From Pterois miles (Eukaryota; Chordata; Actinopteri; Perciformes; Scorpaenidae), in contig CAMQGK010000565.1 in assembly GCA_947000775.1 (NCBI GenBank), positions 12,051,001 through 12,115,000 of the forward strand: a stretch of 64,000 nucleotides of DNA, read 5' to 3'. The notes below the pieces were generated by a model that saw only the letters and a list, made by a program, of their open reading frames with translations, ran no database searches and was not told the DNA's origin. The position numbers were made by a program, and so were the translations under genes. Within the stretch, counting starts at the first letter, position 1. Each line of letters begins with the position of its first letter. This document shows positions 1 to 10,269 of this stretch, piece by piece.

Positions 1-220
1 ATATCTTCACATGGATTTTGATTGGTGATATCTCATTTGCAGATATCACTAACTGCTAACTGTCATTTTGATTAATCAGAATAACGTTATAGATATCATG
101 TATAAAACTTCTGATTAGAGTCAGAATGTCGTGACTGAGACCTTTAATGTTAACTATGGTTAGTCAATCTTAGCTAATCGCTGTTAAAATGGCTTCCACC
201 GCTCTCTCTGAACGACTCAC

Positions 221-337
221 AATCCTCTCTTTGAGGGCGATCAGCTCCTCCTCCTCCTTCTTCCTGCACTCAAAGTGAGCATCGATCAGGCCCTGCAGCT
301 CGATCAGATCCTTGTTCTGACGTTTCTTCTGGATGTC
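221..337 (-). CDS. tnnt3: tnnt3 exon ([10 protein letters not shown]...ALKERI)
   Basis: A 117-nt exon (39 codons, phase 0 both ends) with an acceptor after CTGCAG and a GTGAGT donor. It encodes [16 protein letters not shown] and the helix ending [14 protein letters not shown], at the start of the tropomyosin-binding region. This is the last tnnt3 exon inside the window. Positions 1-220 show no further exon and are intron. Confidence 0.95.
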
Positions 338-3300
338 CTGCAGGTCAGCGCACAGAAAACAAACCTCAGCGCAACAGAAACAACCCAACACGAACAGAAA
401 TCCTTCATATCGTCTCTCAGCCGTCGCACAGCAGTCTGAAATAGTCACGAAATTGAATATATTGATTTGTGTACATGTATAGACATGAATTCCCCCCCCC
501 CCCCCACAGTGTTATTCTAACCCTGACCACCATCTTTTCCTAAACCTAACTAAGTAGTTTTTGTCATGTAACTTAAGTTATGTCACTTTCGACCTTTTCC
601 AAAACCAAGTAGTGTCACATAATGTCCGTACTTAACTTACAACACTTGTGGTGTTATTTAACCCAAACTACGATCTTTTCCTAAATCGAATTAAGTACTT
701 TTTGTCACGTAACTTCCATACTTAAGTTATGCATCTTCCGGTTTTATTTTAACACAAACCACAATCTTTTACTAAACCTAACTGAGTAGTTTTTGTCATG
801 TAACGTCTGTACGTAATTTGAATCCAAACCACAACTTAGTATTAGTTAGTTTTGTGACTGTTTCATGAGCTGCCACGCGACTGTGTTGCGTCACTTCAGA
901 TCCACTTACATCAAAGTCCACTTTCTCACCATCGGGGATCTTTGGGGCGCTAGGCCTGTATGCAGAGAGACAGTTTTCATCTTAAGTGCTCTGATTATAC
1001 AATTTTAATCCATTTTCTCTACGGCCAAACGTGTGGGATGGAAATGTTGACAGAAATCATTGTAAGTTGATGAGAAGGTAAACTTACTTGAACTTTGGCT
1101 TCTCCTCTGCAGGTTAGGAGATGAAGAGGGGACAAGTACATGTCATGGGGTTAGAAATGAAGCAGATTAATTCACTTCTCTCAGGCAGTAAAAGTGCATG
1201 GCTTTGGCTCTATATGACATATTAGATTAAGACTAAGTTAGCCTTAAGTTATAGGGTTAGACCAACGGGTAAACACTGTAAGAGCAAACAAATGAAAACT
1301 TCACATATCAAAAAACTCTTTTAACATCATGAAGTTTTGTGAATATCAGAGGACCATCTTGCAGTGAGTGCAGTTACAGTAACAGTGTTGTATTATTACA
1401 AACAGCTTTCTTGTTCAGTAAATCCGCATTTGTCTAAAAACGTCGCCGACTTTTATCATGTGTCGTGTTTTTATTTATTTATTTATTTGTAAATTTTGGC
1501 TTGACCCCAAAACCATTTTACTCAAGCAAGACAAAGTCATTTCCCCCATTTCTTTCTTGTCTCTTTAAACCCAGATCGTGGCGGGTCCATGCCATGCAGA
1601 AGACGAGTGGCACAACACGAGTGTAACGTCGGGTCGCTGCGCAGTAAAGCACGTGTTAGCATCTCATATTCTTTCACCCTTTGTCTCCGCTAGCAGCTTT
1701 GATTCTTCTCTTTCAAAAAGCTTTAAAATCATGTTTTGTTTTGTTTTAATTATAAGAATTTCAAACTCTCAGTGCCAATTGGGCAGCGCTCCTGATTTTG
1801 ACAGACGGATAAAAAATTTGGACAGACATTTTGTGAACAGCAGGCGTTTCCCCGAGTACAGACCTGGACACCATGGTCCTTCCAAAACCAGAATGACAGA
1901 CGTCAGATTCATCAGAAGTTTTTATCAAATCAACATACCTTCCTCTTCAACGGCCTCTGCATGCAGCAAGCATCCAAAACAAAAAGCAGAACAGACAACA
2001 GCGTTAGCAAGCGCTCCGAGAGCAGCGCACTGTACATCCAACCTGCTGAACAGTGAAACCTCAAAACCACCGCAGACATTCAGTGTGCTGCAGCTGCTTT
2101 TAATTACCGTAAATTCTCAAATAACAGCAGCGTGTCAAATATTAGCGGCCAGCACGAACAAATCAAGCCAAGCTGCTTAAAAAGGTGGGATTAAATTAGA
2201 CGAACCGCCTGCTAACATGATAAATTCAGAAAAATGTACATCTTATATGTACATGTAATATATAAAGCCTTAAAATAAGACAAAAAAATAAAGACACGAG
2301 AAAACTTAAGGTTTAAGCAACAAGACAACTTGGTTTGATTCAGTAAAATATCATGGTTTGAGTCAAAATAAGTACGTTTATCACGTAATATAAGTATGTG
2401 GCATGAGCTAAGTATGCAAGTACGCAACAAAAATACGGTAAAATAAGTCAACGTTGACTTTTGGTTTCACACAGGACGTTAGCATATCTGCTAGCCAACC
2501 CTGTTTCCTACAAAATAATGTTCCCACACATCTAAACTGCATTTTCAATTACACTTTCACAGTTTTATACGGTTTTAAACACGTGGTTAATGTAAAAAAA
2601 CACAACAAAACTGGGCTAGGTTTAGTAAAAAAAACCCATCATGGTTTGGCTTGAAAGTTGACACAAACAGCGGTCCTGGGTTAAAGTCCTGTGTTTGTTT
2701 GCAGCTTCGTTGTATGAGCAATATTTCGTAGAAAGGGCTGAAAGGTAAACAGGCCAATATTTGAGAATTTACGTGAAGTCCTGTTTTGATGACGCCACAG
2801 TTTCACCTTAATCACTGATCACAATCCTTTCACATTCATCCCTGACTTCACATGCCGTTTTAGAAATGTCAGAGTAAAGTTGGGAAAGTCGGGGCAGATT
2901 TAGGTAGACGATAGTTTTTAACTTCATCAGCATGACAGAAAATGACAGCTTCATTTAGCAACAGGTGTCAAGCTTTAGGCATGGCATACATCTGTGGCAG
3001 TAAATCAAAAACACAATTTCTTTTTTGGACTTTTCAACAAAATAACGTGAACGCAACCCCGACTTTCCCATCAGCATGTGAGCATAATATAAGATGGTGT
3101 GACAGTGGAGACACCATCTTAAAAAGCAAGTCAAGATATAGTATTAACCTGATGTTAACCTTCATCACATTTAAAAAAATAATGAAAATGCAACCATGTA
3201 CACCAAATACAAGTACTTAGAGTACATGTGGTACAGTAGCAAAGGTAGGGTTAGACTGATGAAAGAGACCAATATTTGTTTTTTAGGCTTTAAGCTCTCA

Positions 3301-3813
3301 AATATTCCCTGTGTTTGAGCTATGAATGCTAACATTTTAGCTTACAGTATGCTAGGCTAAGTTGCTGATTAACTAGAACTCTCTATGTTTAGATGGTTTA
3401 GATGGTTTAGATGGTTTAGTGCTGGATTTTGGCTCTTTATATCAGCCTAAAGCATGAGTTTAAATGCAAAACTTGCAGCTTTCAAATATTAGTCATACAT
3501 TATCTGTAAAATGCTTTGGGTACATATGTTTATACTGACATATGTTTATGTTTATATGAGAAGTCATCACATCCCAACTTGCGCCCCTCTGAGTGCTGCC
3601 TTAACGGGCTTTCTGTGATTTTGTCCAGAGGTGAAAGGAAGGTAGCGTTAGCATTAGCAGACATGGTGAACATGTGTGCGCATCTGGATTAGTGGGGTCT
3701 GTCTGGCTGTCTGCAGCCGTTGGAGCGCACCTGTTGCCTGGGAAAGGATGATAGAATACCCCCTTCCCCCCTCCATACCACATACCTTCATACTCAGGCT
3801 CAGGCTCAGGCTG

Positions 3814-3846
<33 letters not shown>

Positions 3847-5675
3847 CTCTGGTTCTACCACTGGTTCTGGCTCTGGCTCTGGCTCTGGTTCTGGCTCTGG
3901 CTCTGGCTCAGGCTCAGGGGCCGCCTCAGGGGCCACCTCTACTTCCTCTACTACCTCCTCTTCTACAGCTACACAACATGCAGTGAGTCACCAGGGGAGA
4001 GGAAGGGCGGTGAGAGGGTTAATGGAAGCAGGAGAAAGGGAAAGGGGGAAGAGGTGGAGGAGGTCGGGGGTGAGTAGATGGAAAAGAGGGGGGGATAGGG
4101 TGAGATATGAGGAGGTTCATTGCGTGGCAGTTTGGGGGAACTGCCACCAGATGGCGCTAAAGCATGTGAGACAGCAAGCAGTTACAGGAGGGAAAAGGTC
4201 AGTCATTGATAGTCACTCATTGATGGATGAAATGTGATCGATTCCTGAAGAAAACCTGCGCTGCAACTCGGTGTAGTCGAAGACAAAAAGAGGCAAATTC
4301 TATCCTGATGCAACCGACTCCTGCGTCTTTTCATGGTTTACCTCAGATGTCGTTAGTGTTAACCAGCATGCCACAAAAAGGTTCACGTGAAACACATGTT
4401 TTCAAGAAAAATTAGTATGAATATGAGACTTATCATCTGCAGGCTACATCTTACCATCGTATTCTTCACGTCCGTCCGAGAAAGAAAGGAGCAGAAGAAC
4501 ATTATAAAAAGATCCCGTTTGTACCCATTTTTGACAGAACACAAATTCAAAATGTGGGTACACTGGGGATCCATGCTAAGCAAACACAACACAGTCCTCC
4601 TGGGCTGATCGGAGCCCACAGACCGGACCTCAGTGTGGCTTTAAATGTCACAAAACGCCCTATGAATCTGAGAGGCCGCTCAGCGTAGGAGGACTGTACA
4701 GTTGCAGGTGGTCATGCAGCGCTGCAGGACTTGTTGCCAACAGGTCAGTGCAGGTTTCTTAGAGTTCAGATTTTAATGATATTGGACACTGTCCTGATGC
4801 CAGCATTGGTGCCTGCAACAGCGGGAGGACAACGTCCGAGCAGATTTGCTCATAAGAGAGAGCATTGTTGCACAACTTGAATCTGGAGGGAGTCAAGCCA
4901 AACCTGTAAACATACGGATTTTTCCAGTGCAATTAACTCTCTACAGGGGATGGAAAATCAGTTAGGCAAGATTCAGGAAGGATAACTGGGATTTAGCATG
5001 GAACTCCGGACTGTACCTGGACCTAGTTTTTGGGGTGATTTTAGCGGAGGGGAAAATGGGTCTACTTACCCTCGACCTGATCGCTGCAAAACAGAAGGCA
5101 AAGAAATTCTGTTTAAGTCTCAGAGCTACTCATAAAACTAGTGTGAAAATTCATGCTTGACCACAGATAAATAATCTTAACCTCAGGTAGAGCTACAGTG
5201 ATTAATCGATTAGTTGTCAACTACTAAATCAATCGGCAACTATTTTGATAAACGAATCAGTTTGAGTGATTTTTAAAAAAAAAAAAAAGTCTGAATTCTG
5301 ATTCCAGCCTCTTTAATGTGAATATTTTCTGGTTTCTTTTCTCCTCGGTGACAGTAAATGAATATCTTTGATTTGTGGACGAAACAAGACATCTGAGGAC
5401 GTCATCTTGGGGCATTTTTCATCATTTTCTGACATTTTAAGACCAAACAACTAATCGATTAATCAACAATGAAAATAATCTTTAGTTGCAGCCCTAAACT
5501 CCAGGCCCACTTAGTAGCTTTTTCCAGAGCTTTCAACTGCAAAGTGATGCTGCTGAAATCTCTCTGAGGAACCCAAAGCCAGTAAGTGGACCTTGAGTCG
5601 TCAAACTACTCACCAGAAGGTGAAAATCTGTGAATGAAAATGTGAATGGACTTACACTTCCTCAGTGTCAGACAT
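221..5675 (-). CDS. tnnt3: Fast skeletal muscle troponin T, 5' part of gene (continues past the left edge)
   Basis: Troponin T anchors the troponin complex to tropomyosin on the thin filament and passes the calcium signal to it in fast muscle. Seven coding exons are seen at 5656-5675, 5070-5083, 3786-3962, 1939-1956, 1088-1106, 910-955 and 221-337, each with AG/GT borders on the minus strand. Joined, they give 411 nt = 137 codons with no frame break, which supports every junction. The protein starts MSDTEEVDQVEE, continues into an acidic Glu/Pro-rich variable region, then the conserved block [20 protein letters not shown] and [14 protein letters not shown], which is the start of the tropomyosin-binding T1 region. 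[11 protein letters not shown] and the [10 protein letters not shown] context fit the fast (TNNT3) rather than the cardiac or slow paralogue. The C-terminal half (troponin I/C binding) lies outside the window. Which of the two teleost copies (tnnt3a or tnnt3b) this is cannot be told here. Confidence 0.95.
424..880. mobile_element. Family A short inverted-repeat element inside a tnnt3 intron
   Basis: The left end TCGCACAGCAGTCTGAAATA and the right end (..GAGCTGCCACGCGA) are imperfect inverted repeats of about 30 bp. The inside consists of degenerate modules carrying CTAAACCTAACTAAGTAG and GTCATGTAACTT, plus a run of C at 491-506. There is no coding capacity, so it is probably a non-autonomous DNA element. 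Similar ends and modules recur at 10.3-10.9, 15.76-16.19, 16.8-17.7, 37.5, 50.06-50.6 and 61.5 kb. Confidence 0.6.
910..955 (-). CDS. tnnt3: tnnt3 exon ([15 protein letters not shown])
   Basis: A 46-nt exon with an ATACAG acceptor and a GTAAGT donor. It encodes [15 protein letters not shown], one of the most conserved troponin T segments (PKIP.GEKVDFDD). Confidence 0.93.
1088..1106 (-). CDS. tnnt3: tnnt3 19-nt exon (EEKPKFK)
   Basis: The acceptor is CTGCAG and the donor GTAAGT. It encodes EEKPKF plus two bases of Lys. It changes the phase from 1 to 2, so it should be constitutive. The EEKP.. segment matches the family boundary between the acidic tail and the tropomyosin-binding part. Confidence 0.85.
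1468..1489. repeat. (TTTA)n microsatellite
   Basis: About five TTTA units in a tnnt3 intron. Confidence 0.8.
1939..1956 (-). CDS. tnnt3: tnnt3 18-nt acidic mini-exon
   Basis: AG GCC GTT GAA GAG GAA G lies between a GCAG acceptor and a GTATGT donor and adds AVEEE. It is phase 1 at both ends and a multiple of three, so it can be skipped without a frame change, as is common for the alternative N-terminal exons of this gene. Confidence 0.75.
2300..2700. repeat. Family C-like interspersed repeat fragment in a tnnt3 intron
   Basis: Contains GTTTAAGCAACAAGACAAC, CATGGTTTGAGTCAAAATAA and a TTTGGTTTCACACAGGAC segment. These modules are shared with 8.9, 9.65 and 51.25 kb. The borders are unclear. Confidence 0.4.
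3387..3419. repeat. 9-bp tandem repeat (TTTAGATGG)
   Basis: Between three and four units, in the 3'-ward intron next to the Pro-Glu exon. Confidence 0.8.
3786..3962 (-). CDS. tnnt3: tnnt3 acidic exon with long Pro-Glu dipeptide repeat
   Basis: This 177-nt exon (59 codons, both borders phase 1) encodes EEE, two Val, [13 protein letters not shown], then about 20 Pro-Glu dipeptides broken by VV and by a Gln, ending in EYE. The DNA is a hexanucleotide-like CC(A/T)GAG repeat, seen on the plus strand as GGCTCT/GGTTCT/GGCTCA. The donor is GTATGT. Either of two nearby AGs could be the acceptor (after 3963 or six bases earlier); I chose the one at 3963, which gives a Glu codon across the junction. 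The exon lies in the hypervariable N-terminal tail, which in this family changes by alternative splicing and tunes calcium sensitivity. Confidence 0.85.
5070..5083 (-). CDS. tnnt3: tnnt3 14-nt microexon
   Basis: The exon CGATCAGGTCGAGG sits between a TTTTGCAG acceptor and a GTAAGT donor. It completes the Val codon and adds DQVE plus the first base of a Glu codon. Very short N-terminal exons are typical of vertebrate troponin T genes. The reading frame of the whole gene depends on this exon being included. Confidence 0.85.
5188..5497. mobile_element. Non-autonomous inverted-repeat (MITE-like) element in the first tnnt3 intron
   Basis: The left end reads TAGAGCTACAGTGATTAATC and the right end, reversed, TTAGGGCTGCAACTAAAGAT. 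Both ends carry the ATTAATCGATTAGTTGT motif in inverted orientation. The interior (TGACAGTAAATGAATATC, AAACAAGACATCTGAGGACG) is a sequence I recognise as very common in fish genomes. It has no coding capacity. Confidence 0.75.
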
Positions 5676-5696
5676 GGTGACAGTGGACTTTGCAAC
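5656..5696 (-). CDS. tnnt3: tnnt3 first coding exon (5' UTR plus MSDTEEV)
   Basis: Codes ATG TCT GAC ACT GAG GAA GT and ends at a GTAAGT donor. The ATG is at 5675-5673 in a good context (ACC before ATG). A pyrimidine-rich stretch ending CCAG lies just upstream (AG at 5698-5697), so an acceptor giving an exon from 5696 is possible. However, a TATA box only about 80 bp further up could make this the first exon with no intron before it. Confidence 0.9.
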
Positions 5697-5747
5697 CTGG
5701 AGGCAAAAGAAAAGGAGAGCAACTTAAAGTGTGTCTGCAAGGAGCGA

Positions 5748-5808
5748 CTGAGCTGAGCTGAGCTGAGCTGAGCTGTATTTATAGCTCAGGATTAAGTTGC
5801 AGATGTCT
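5748..5808 (-). promoter_or_regulatory. tnnt3: tnnt3 core promoter: TATA box overlapping a MEF2-like site
   Basis: On the minus strand CTATAAATAC (TATAAATA at 5783-5776) lies about 100 bp upstream of the ATG. The same bases are one mismatch from the MEF2 consensus YTAWWWWTAR. An E-box, CAGATG, lies about 20 bp further up. From TATA spacing the start site would be near 5750, inside a pentanucleotide repeat. The site is read from sequence; activity is inferred. Confidence 0.6.
5751..5775. repeat. (AGCTG)5 pentanucleotide repeat at the tnnt3 start site
   Basis: Five perfect AGCTG units lie directly downstream of the TATA box on the minus strand, so they cover the predicted transcription start and the first 5' UTR bases. 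Confidence 0.85.
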
Positions 5809-7430
5809 TAAATATCTTCTGCCGACCCCACCCTGACCGAACCCCCACCCTGCTGCCCTGCACATATCTCTCCCCCAACTCAAAAACACTTAAAAAGTCT
5901 TTATGTAGATTTGCAAAACAGTTTTGTTAATCGTCAGTTGAAATGCTTTACGAGGACCTAGTATTGGAAAATGTGTCAGATCCAAATGGGTTTAAAATTA
6001 GCGCTAAAACTTTGGGCTGAAATTCGAGCCTCAGTCCTGAATCTGCTTCTCCGATGATAAGTGAGAAGGGAGCCAAACATAGATTTATGCCAACCGGTCG
6101 TGGTAAAGGTCGGCCTCCTGCCCTCTCCCATCACTCTGCATCCATTCCTCATCCAAGGCGTTAAAGACGTTTTATCTGTAGAAACACCTCCAACAGCTTT
6201 TGGTAAATTCAGTCACATCTATAATCTCAGCTCATGAAGTCCAAATCAAAACCCTGCGATGATAAACACACATGACCTGAATATTCTCATAATTTAATCT
6301 AGACGTCGGATTAGTTGCCCATTAGCCTCATTAGCGTGAGGCCACCATGAATGCGTCCCGACATCGCAACTATTTCCAACCAACAGCTGCACGGGTCCCA
6401 GATCCGGTTTCAGGGGACCCGATGCTGGAGATTGGGTTCCTTCCTCTGCTGGACCACTACCCATAATTCCACCGTCATCTCCTTATCTGGCCGTCTGGCT
6501 CTCACATGGTTCCTTCAATCATCTTCCCGAGGCTCCCTGCTGACTGAGGCCACTTTGCTCAGGAATTAAAATAAACCTTGAAAGGCAGCCGTGAAGGTTA
6601 AAGGGCTAATGCTGGAGGCTTCCTCGTATTTACTCTTTGAATCTCGTAAATGCCAAACTCAAATTTGTGTTTACGCCGTGATGTGATATCAGGAAAAAAA
6701 CATTCTGGAGGTTGTTGGCTCCTGTTCAACCTGTTAAAGTGTTTATCCTGAAGTTATGCACGCTTCAATGTACACACATGCCACGCCCAATTTACAGCTT
6801 CACTAATGGACAACAACAATATTGAACCTGTAACCTGCAATCCACAACAAAGTGACAGCAATGTCCCCCAACTTAAAATATCAACACCATTCTCCGCCGC
6901 CGTTCTTGTGATGTTACATAACTCATTAGTGTCATCTTCTGTCTCCTGATGCCAAAAGCTGCTTCAAAGGCTTTAAGCCATCTGTAAATCCTTCAGGTAT
7001 GAACCTCCGCTGGGTCGCTGGACTCGGACCAAACCGGCACAGAAACAACAACAAAGTCTGGATTTCCTCTGAGAATATCACAACTTTTAAACCAATCAAA
7101 CTTTCACATTTTAACCTCAAGGCCTCATATGATCTCCAAATAATGATTTACGTATTGGAGATCCAGAGATACCACGATGTGTCAGAAAGCCCCCAACTGC
7201 TTCTCAGCTTCTCAGCTTCTCAGCTTCTCAGCTGCAATCGAACTAGATTTCATCAACGTAAAAGCATCACACTCTCTGGGCTTCGAAGGGAGGCCTGGTC
7301 CTGCCTCACCCCTGACCTCGGCAGCAGCCTCTACTAGTTGTGGTAGTGATTTTAACACATGGTCCTCAGTTTGGGTGATGTTTTTGGGGGGGGGGTATTG
7401 TACTTGAGCTTCCTCTCTACCACTCACACA
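5809..7430. other. tnnt3 upstream region, no gene seen
   Basis: No convincing exon on either strand. A moderately GC-richer stretch at about 6320-6570 contains an E-box (CAGCTG) and could be a muscle enhancer, but that is only a guess from position. An 8-bp tandem repeat (CTTCTCAG, about 4 units) lies at 7199-7233. Confidence 0.5.
7199..7233. repeat. 8-bp tandem repeat (CTTCTCAG)n
   Basis: About four perfect units. Confidence 0.85.
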
Positions 7431-7439
7431 CTCACTCAC

Positions 7440-7850
7440 TCTCTCCCCTCGTTCTTACCTCAGAAAAGCTGAAAGAAGCGAGCTCCCCGCTGGCCGAGAC
7501 AGGCTGTAAGGTTCTGCAAACTTACCGCGCTGATTATGTCCTTCTGTTATAGTGACACACGATCCGCTCGGCCTCCCCATTGGCCGAGGAGTCGGCCCGG
7601 AGGCGAGGCCGGGCCCGCGGCGGGGCAGGGTCCACGACTCCGGCAACCCCCCCTCCCACCGCTGGCACTCAATAAGGAGATGGAAGGGCCGAATGCTAAG
7701 GTGGGAGGCTCAAGTTTGGAGAAGGGGGCAGCCAAGACGACCCCAGGTTGCTATTCTGGGGCAGCTGCATTAGGCAAGCAAATTTCATCTGGGACTGAGA
7801 GGTGGACGTCAGGGAAGCGAGGCAGGTGGTGATCCTGGACCTCTTAAAGA
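7440..7850. promoter_or_regulatory. CpG-dense unexplained segment, possible promoter or enhancer
   Basis: About 7550-7645 is packed with CpG (for example CGGCCCGGAGGCGAGGCCGG) in an otherwise AT-rich region, and it carries an inverted CCAAT box (CCATTGGCC). The 200 bp to its right contain an E-box (GGCAGCTGC) and end in a GGCAG/GTGGTG donor-like site near 7828. It could be a promoter with a 5' non-coding exon for the plus-strand gene at 21.4 kb, or a distal element of tnnt3. No coding frame is convincing. Confidence 0.3.
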
Positions 7851-8915
7851 AGTCTAGGACACATAAACATAATGTACAGTCAAAGGAGGACAAGTAGCTG
7901 AATAATCTGTCTATCCAAGCTGTAAATCCGTCTGTTGTTTTCTTTGACTCCCTGGTTTGCAACAATCAACAGGAAAGGCCAAAATTAGTATCGCCCAAAA
8001 ATCACTTGAGATACGTCAGACAGTTTTACTCCATGTCGGCGGTAAAAACATACCAATGCAAAACAACATTCAGCGATAGCGGAGATTACACAAGCGAGTC
8101 ACCCTCCTCCCATCAGACTCAGTTTAGGATGAATTAAAGGAAAATGTGCTCTGAGAAGAAATTAAACTTTTAAATATGTGAATATTTTGTGCTGTGCTTC
8201 CTCACACTGTGATCTGTAGTAGTAAAAATGTAATCTGCCTTTTGTCCCTTAAATTGCACCACTGAAGATTTAGCAGTAGTCCTTTTTAAGTTAAGTTGTA
8301 TTAGATTGAACTATATTTAATTATCTGACAGAGGGTGAGTGGTGTGAGAGGAGGGTTGTATTTTCAGTATAAATCAACTACCTATCTAACAGAGGAGCAG
8401 TTTGATCTGTTGCTCATGTCTTTCAGTTTAGCTGTTAAGTCTAAACAAGTTGCAGCATGAATCATTCAGCAAAACTCCTGGGCTTGATGCACAAGCAGGA
8501 TCTGATAGGAGTGGCAGATCCTGAACGATCCTGTGATTTCCTCCAGGGGGCGCTACAGTGACAGTCTAACAAACTGGTGTGGGAGTGTCGATTGTGTTCG
8601 AACAGAAATAGACAAACCTCAGGCCTGTTTGATTCCCCACAAGGGGAACTACAGTCTTTTCAATGATCTCAAGGATCCTCTTCAAATACTAGGACCATCC
8701 TGTCTACAACTTGCCATTAAAACCTGCTGTGACACCATTTTAACACCATGCTCAACCCTAAACCTACCTAAAACCCTCCTTATGACACCTGGAAACCCAA
8801 CTCGTACTCATCCCAACTCATCACACACTGACGCGCAGTCAGACCTCTTGGTGTCACTTTTCGGTTGCAGATAACAAGCTTAATGGTGTGAAAACGAAAA
8901 GAAATGCTTTGGTTT

Positions 8916-9052
8916 AGGCAACAAAACCTATAGTTAGGTTTAGGAAAACACAACACTGTTGGGCTTTAAGCTACAGTATTTGTTAAGTGAAAATGTGACT
9001 CAGCGTTGTGAACATGGGATACAAACAGCTGATTGTAACATGAAAGTGAAGC
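8916..9052. repeat. Family C interspersed repeat, copy 1
   Basis: Shares GTTTAGGCAACAAAAC, TTAGGTTTAGGAAA, GGGCTT and CAAACAGCTGATTGTAAC-like blocks, in the same order, with 9654-9804. Confidence 0.55.
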
Positions 9053-9653
9053 CATTGAAATCATTCTTGAGGTAGCAACTCATGATCAGCTTATGGTTCC
9101 AGTTTAATAATTTCTCCTGTGTGTGACACTGTATGACAACCTTAGGCAGGGTCAGGGAGCGGGCATAAATATCACCCATATGCTAGACAAAGGCAAGCAC
9201 TGTATTTAATGTATCACGAGCCTTAAAGTAGAGTTTGTTGTTCATTAGATATGGAGCAGACGGGCAGTTATGACCTGTTGACCGACCAGCCTTCTTGTAA
9301 AAACAACACTGGGGCTAATCCTGTTATTTTGTCCTTTGAGTGGTATAATTTACCACTCAGAAAGGGGCATTTTAGGAGTAATAACTACGTACTATTACTC
9401 AAGTGGAATATCAAATGCAGGAGTTTTATCTATAACAGAGTACATTTACACTGTGGTGTTGTTACAATTGATGTGGTGTTATACTGTCAGTGTACAGTAT
9501 TTTAATCCTCATATAGGTTACTCTAACCATAGAGGTCTTTGCACACCAAGTCTGTATTTTCATATGCTTTTTGTAAATCGTCCGATGTATGCCCTTTGGC
9601 GTCACTTTATTTTTGGCATCTAAACCACTATAGTTACCCTTGGTGTCACTTCA

Positions 9654-9804
9654 GTAGGCAACAAAAACACTAGAGTTAGGTTTAGGAAAGAACAACATGG
9701 TAGGGCTTAAAACTAGTACGTTTGTGCAGTGAAAATGACCCTGATCATTGTGAACATGGAACATAAATGCTGATTGTAACGTGACATGATGAAAGCCTTG
9801 TGTT
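9654..9804. repeat. Family C interspersed repeat, copy 2
   Basis: Direct copy of 8916-9052 with many substitutions. A third version is at 51.25-51.44 kb. Confidence 0.55.
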
Positions 9805-10046
9805 TGCTGGGACACAATGACATTAGCACCAAGCTATCGTTTAGCTGCGTGGACACAGTCACTAATGTCTAATCTTTCCTGAATCCTCCATTTTGTAACC
9901 ATATTAATCTATGTTTAAATCCCACATGTTTTTTCTTTAATTTGTTCTTCGTAAAGTTCTTTGTGCTGAGAGATGAAGTAAATGTTGAACAGACGCCATT
10001 TTGGACGATGATGTCTGCATGGACGCCGGCTCAGAGTGGTCACACA

Positions 10047-10165
10047 ACTGACCTCATCTTTCTCCTCTGTCATTACGTCTTTACATTTCCTGCGTTATGT
10101 TCCCCACTAGCTAGCTGGCTAAACTGTTAGCCTCTGTGGCTTCCAGACTCGGACAGTAATGTTAA
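10047..10165 (+). repeat. Interspersed repeat with a near-identical inverted copy at 35575-35697
   Basis: The block from ACCTCATCTTTCTCCTCTGT to GACTCGGACAGTAA reappears almost unchanged on the other strand inside an lsp1 intron, 25.5 kb away. It includes CCCCACTAGCTAGCTGGCTA. Confidence 0.7.
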
Positions 10166-10269
10166 TATTGTTGTTGCTCAGCAGCATTGTTCTTCACGAC
10201 TTTACCACTTGAACGCAACGCCTATTGTAAACACGACTTCCCATCTTGTAAACATGGTAAACACAACCT

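Larger units (their letters stand above)
7860..10040. other. Intergenic DNA with repeat fragments, no gene seen
   Basis: Holds two related direct copies (8916-9052 and 9654-9804) of a short interspersed repeat and otherwise AT-rich sequence. Open frames here are short and have no recognisable domain. Confidence 0.5.

Noticed and set aside
1578..2180. 200-residue open frame on the plus strand
   Set aside because: Lies antisense across a troponin T mini-exon and intron; composition is ordinary noncoding.
3676..4077. Plus-strand Trp/Leu/Phe-rich frames
   Set aside because: Antisense of the troponin T Pro-Glu exon.
7536..7832. 98-residue open frame in the CpG-rich block
   Set aside because: Several frames are open there only because GC-rich DNA has few stops; no similarity recognised. 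Kept only as a possible regulatory block.
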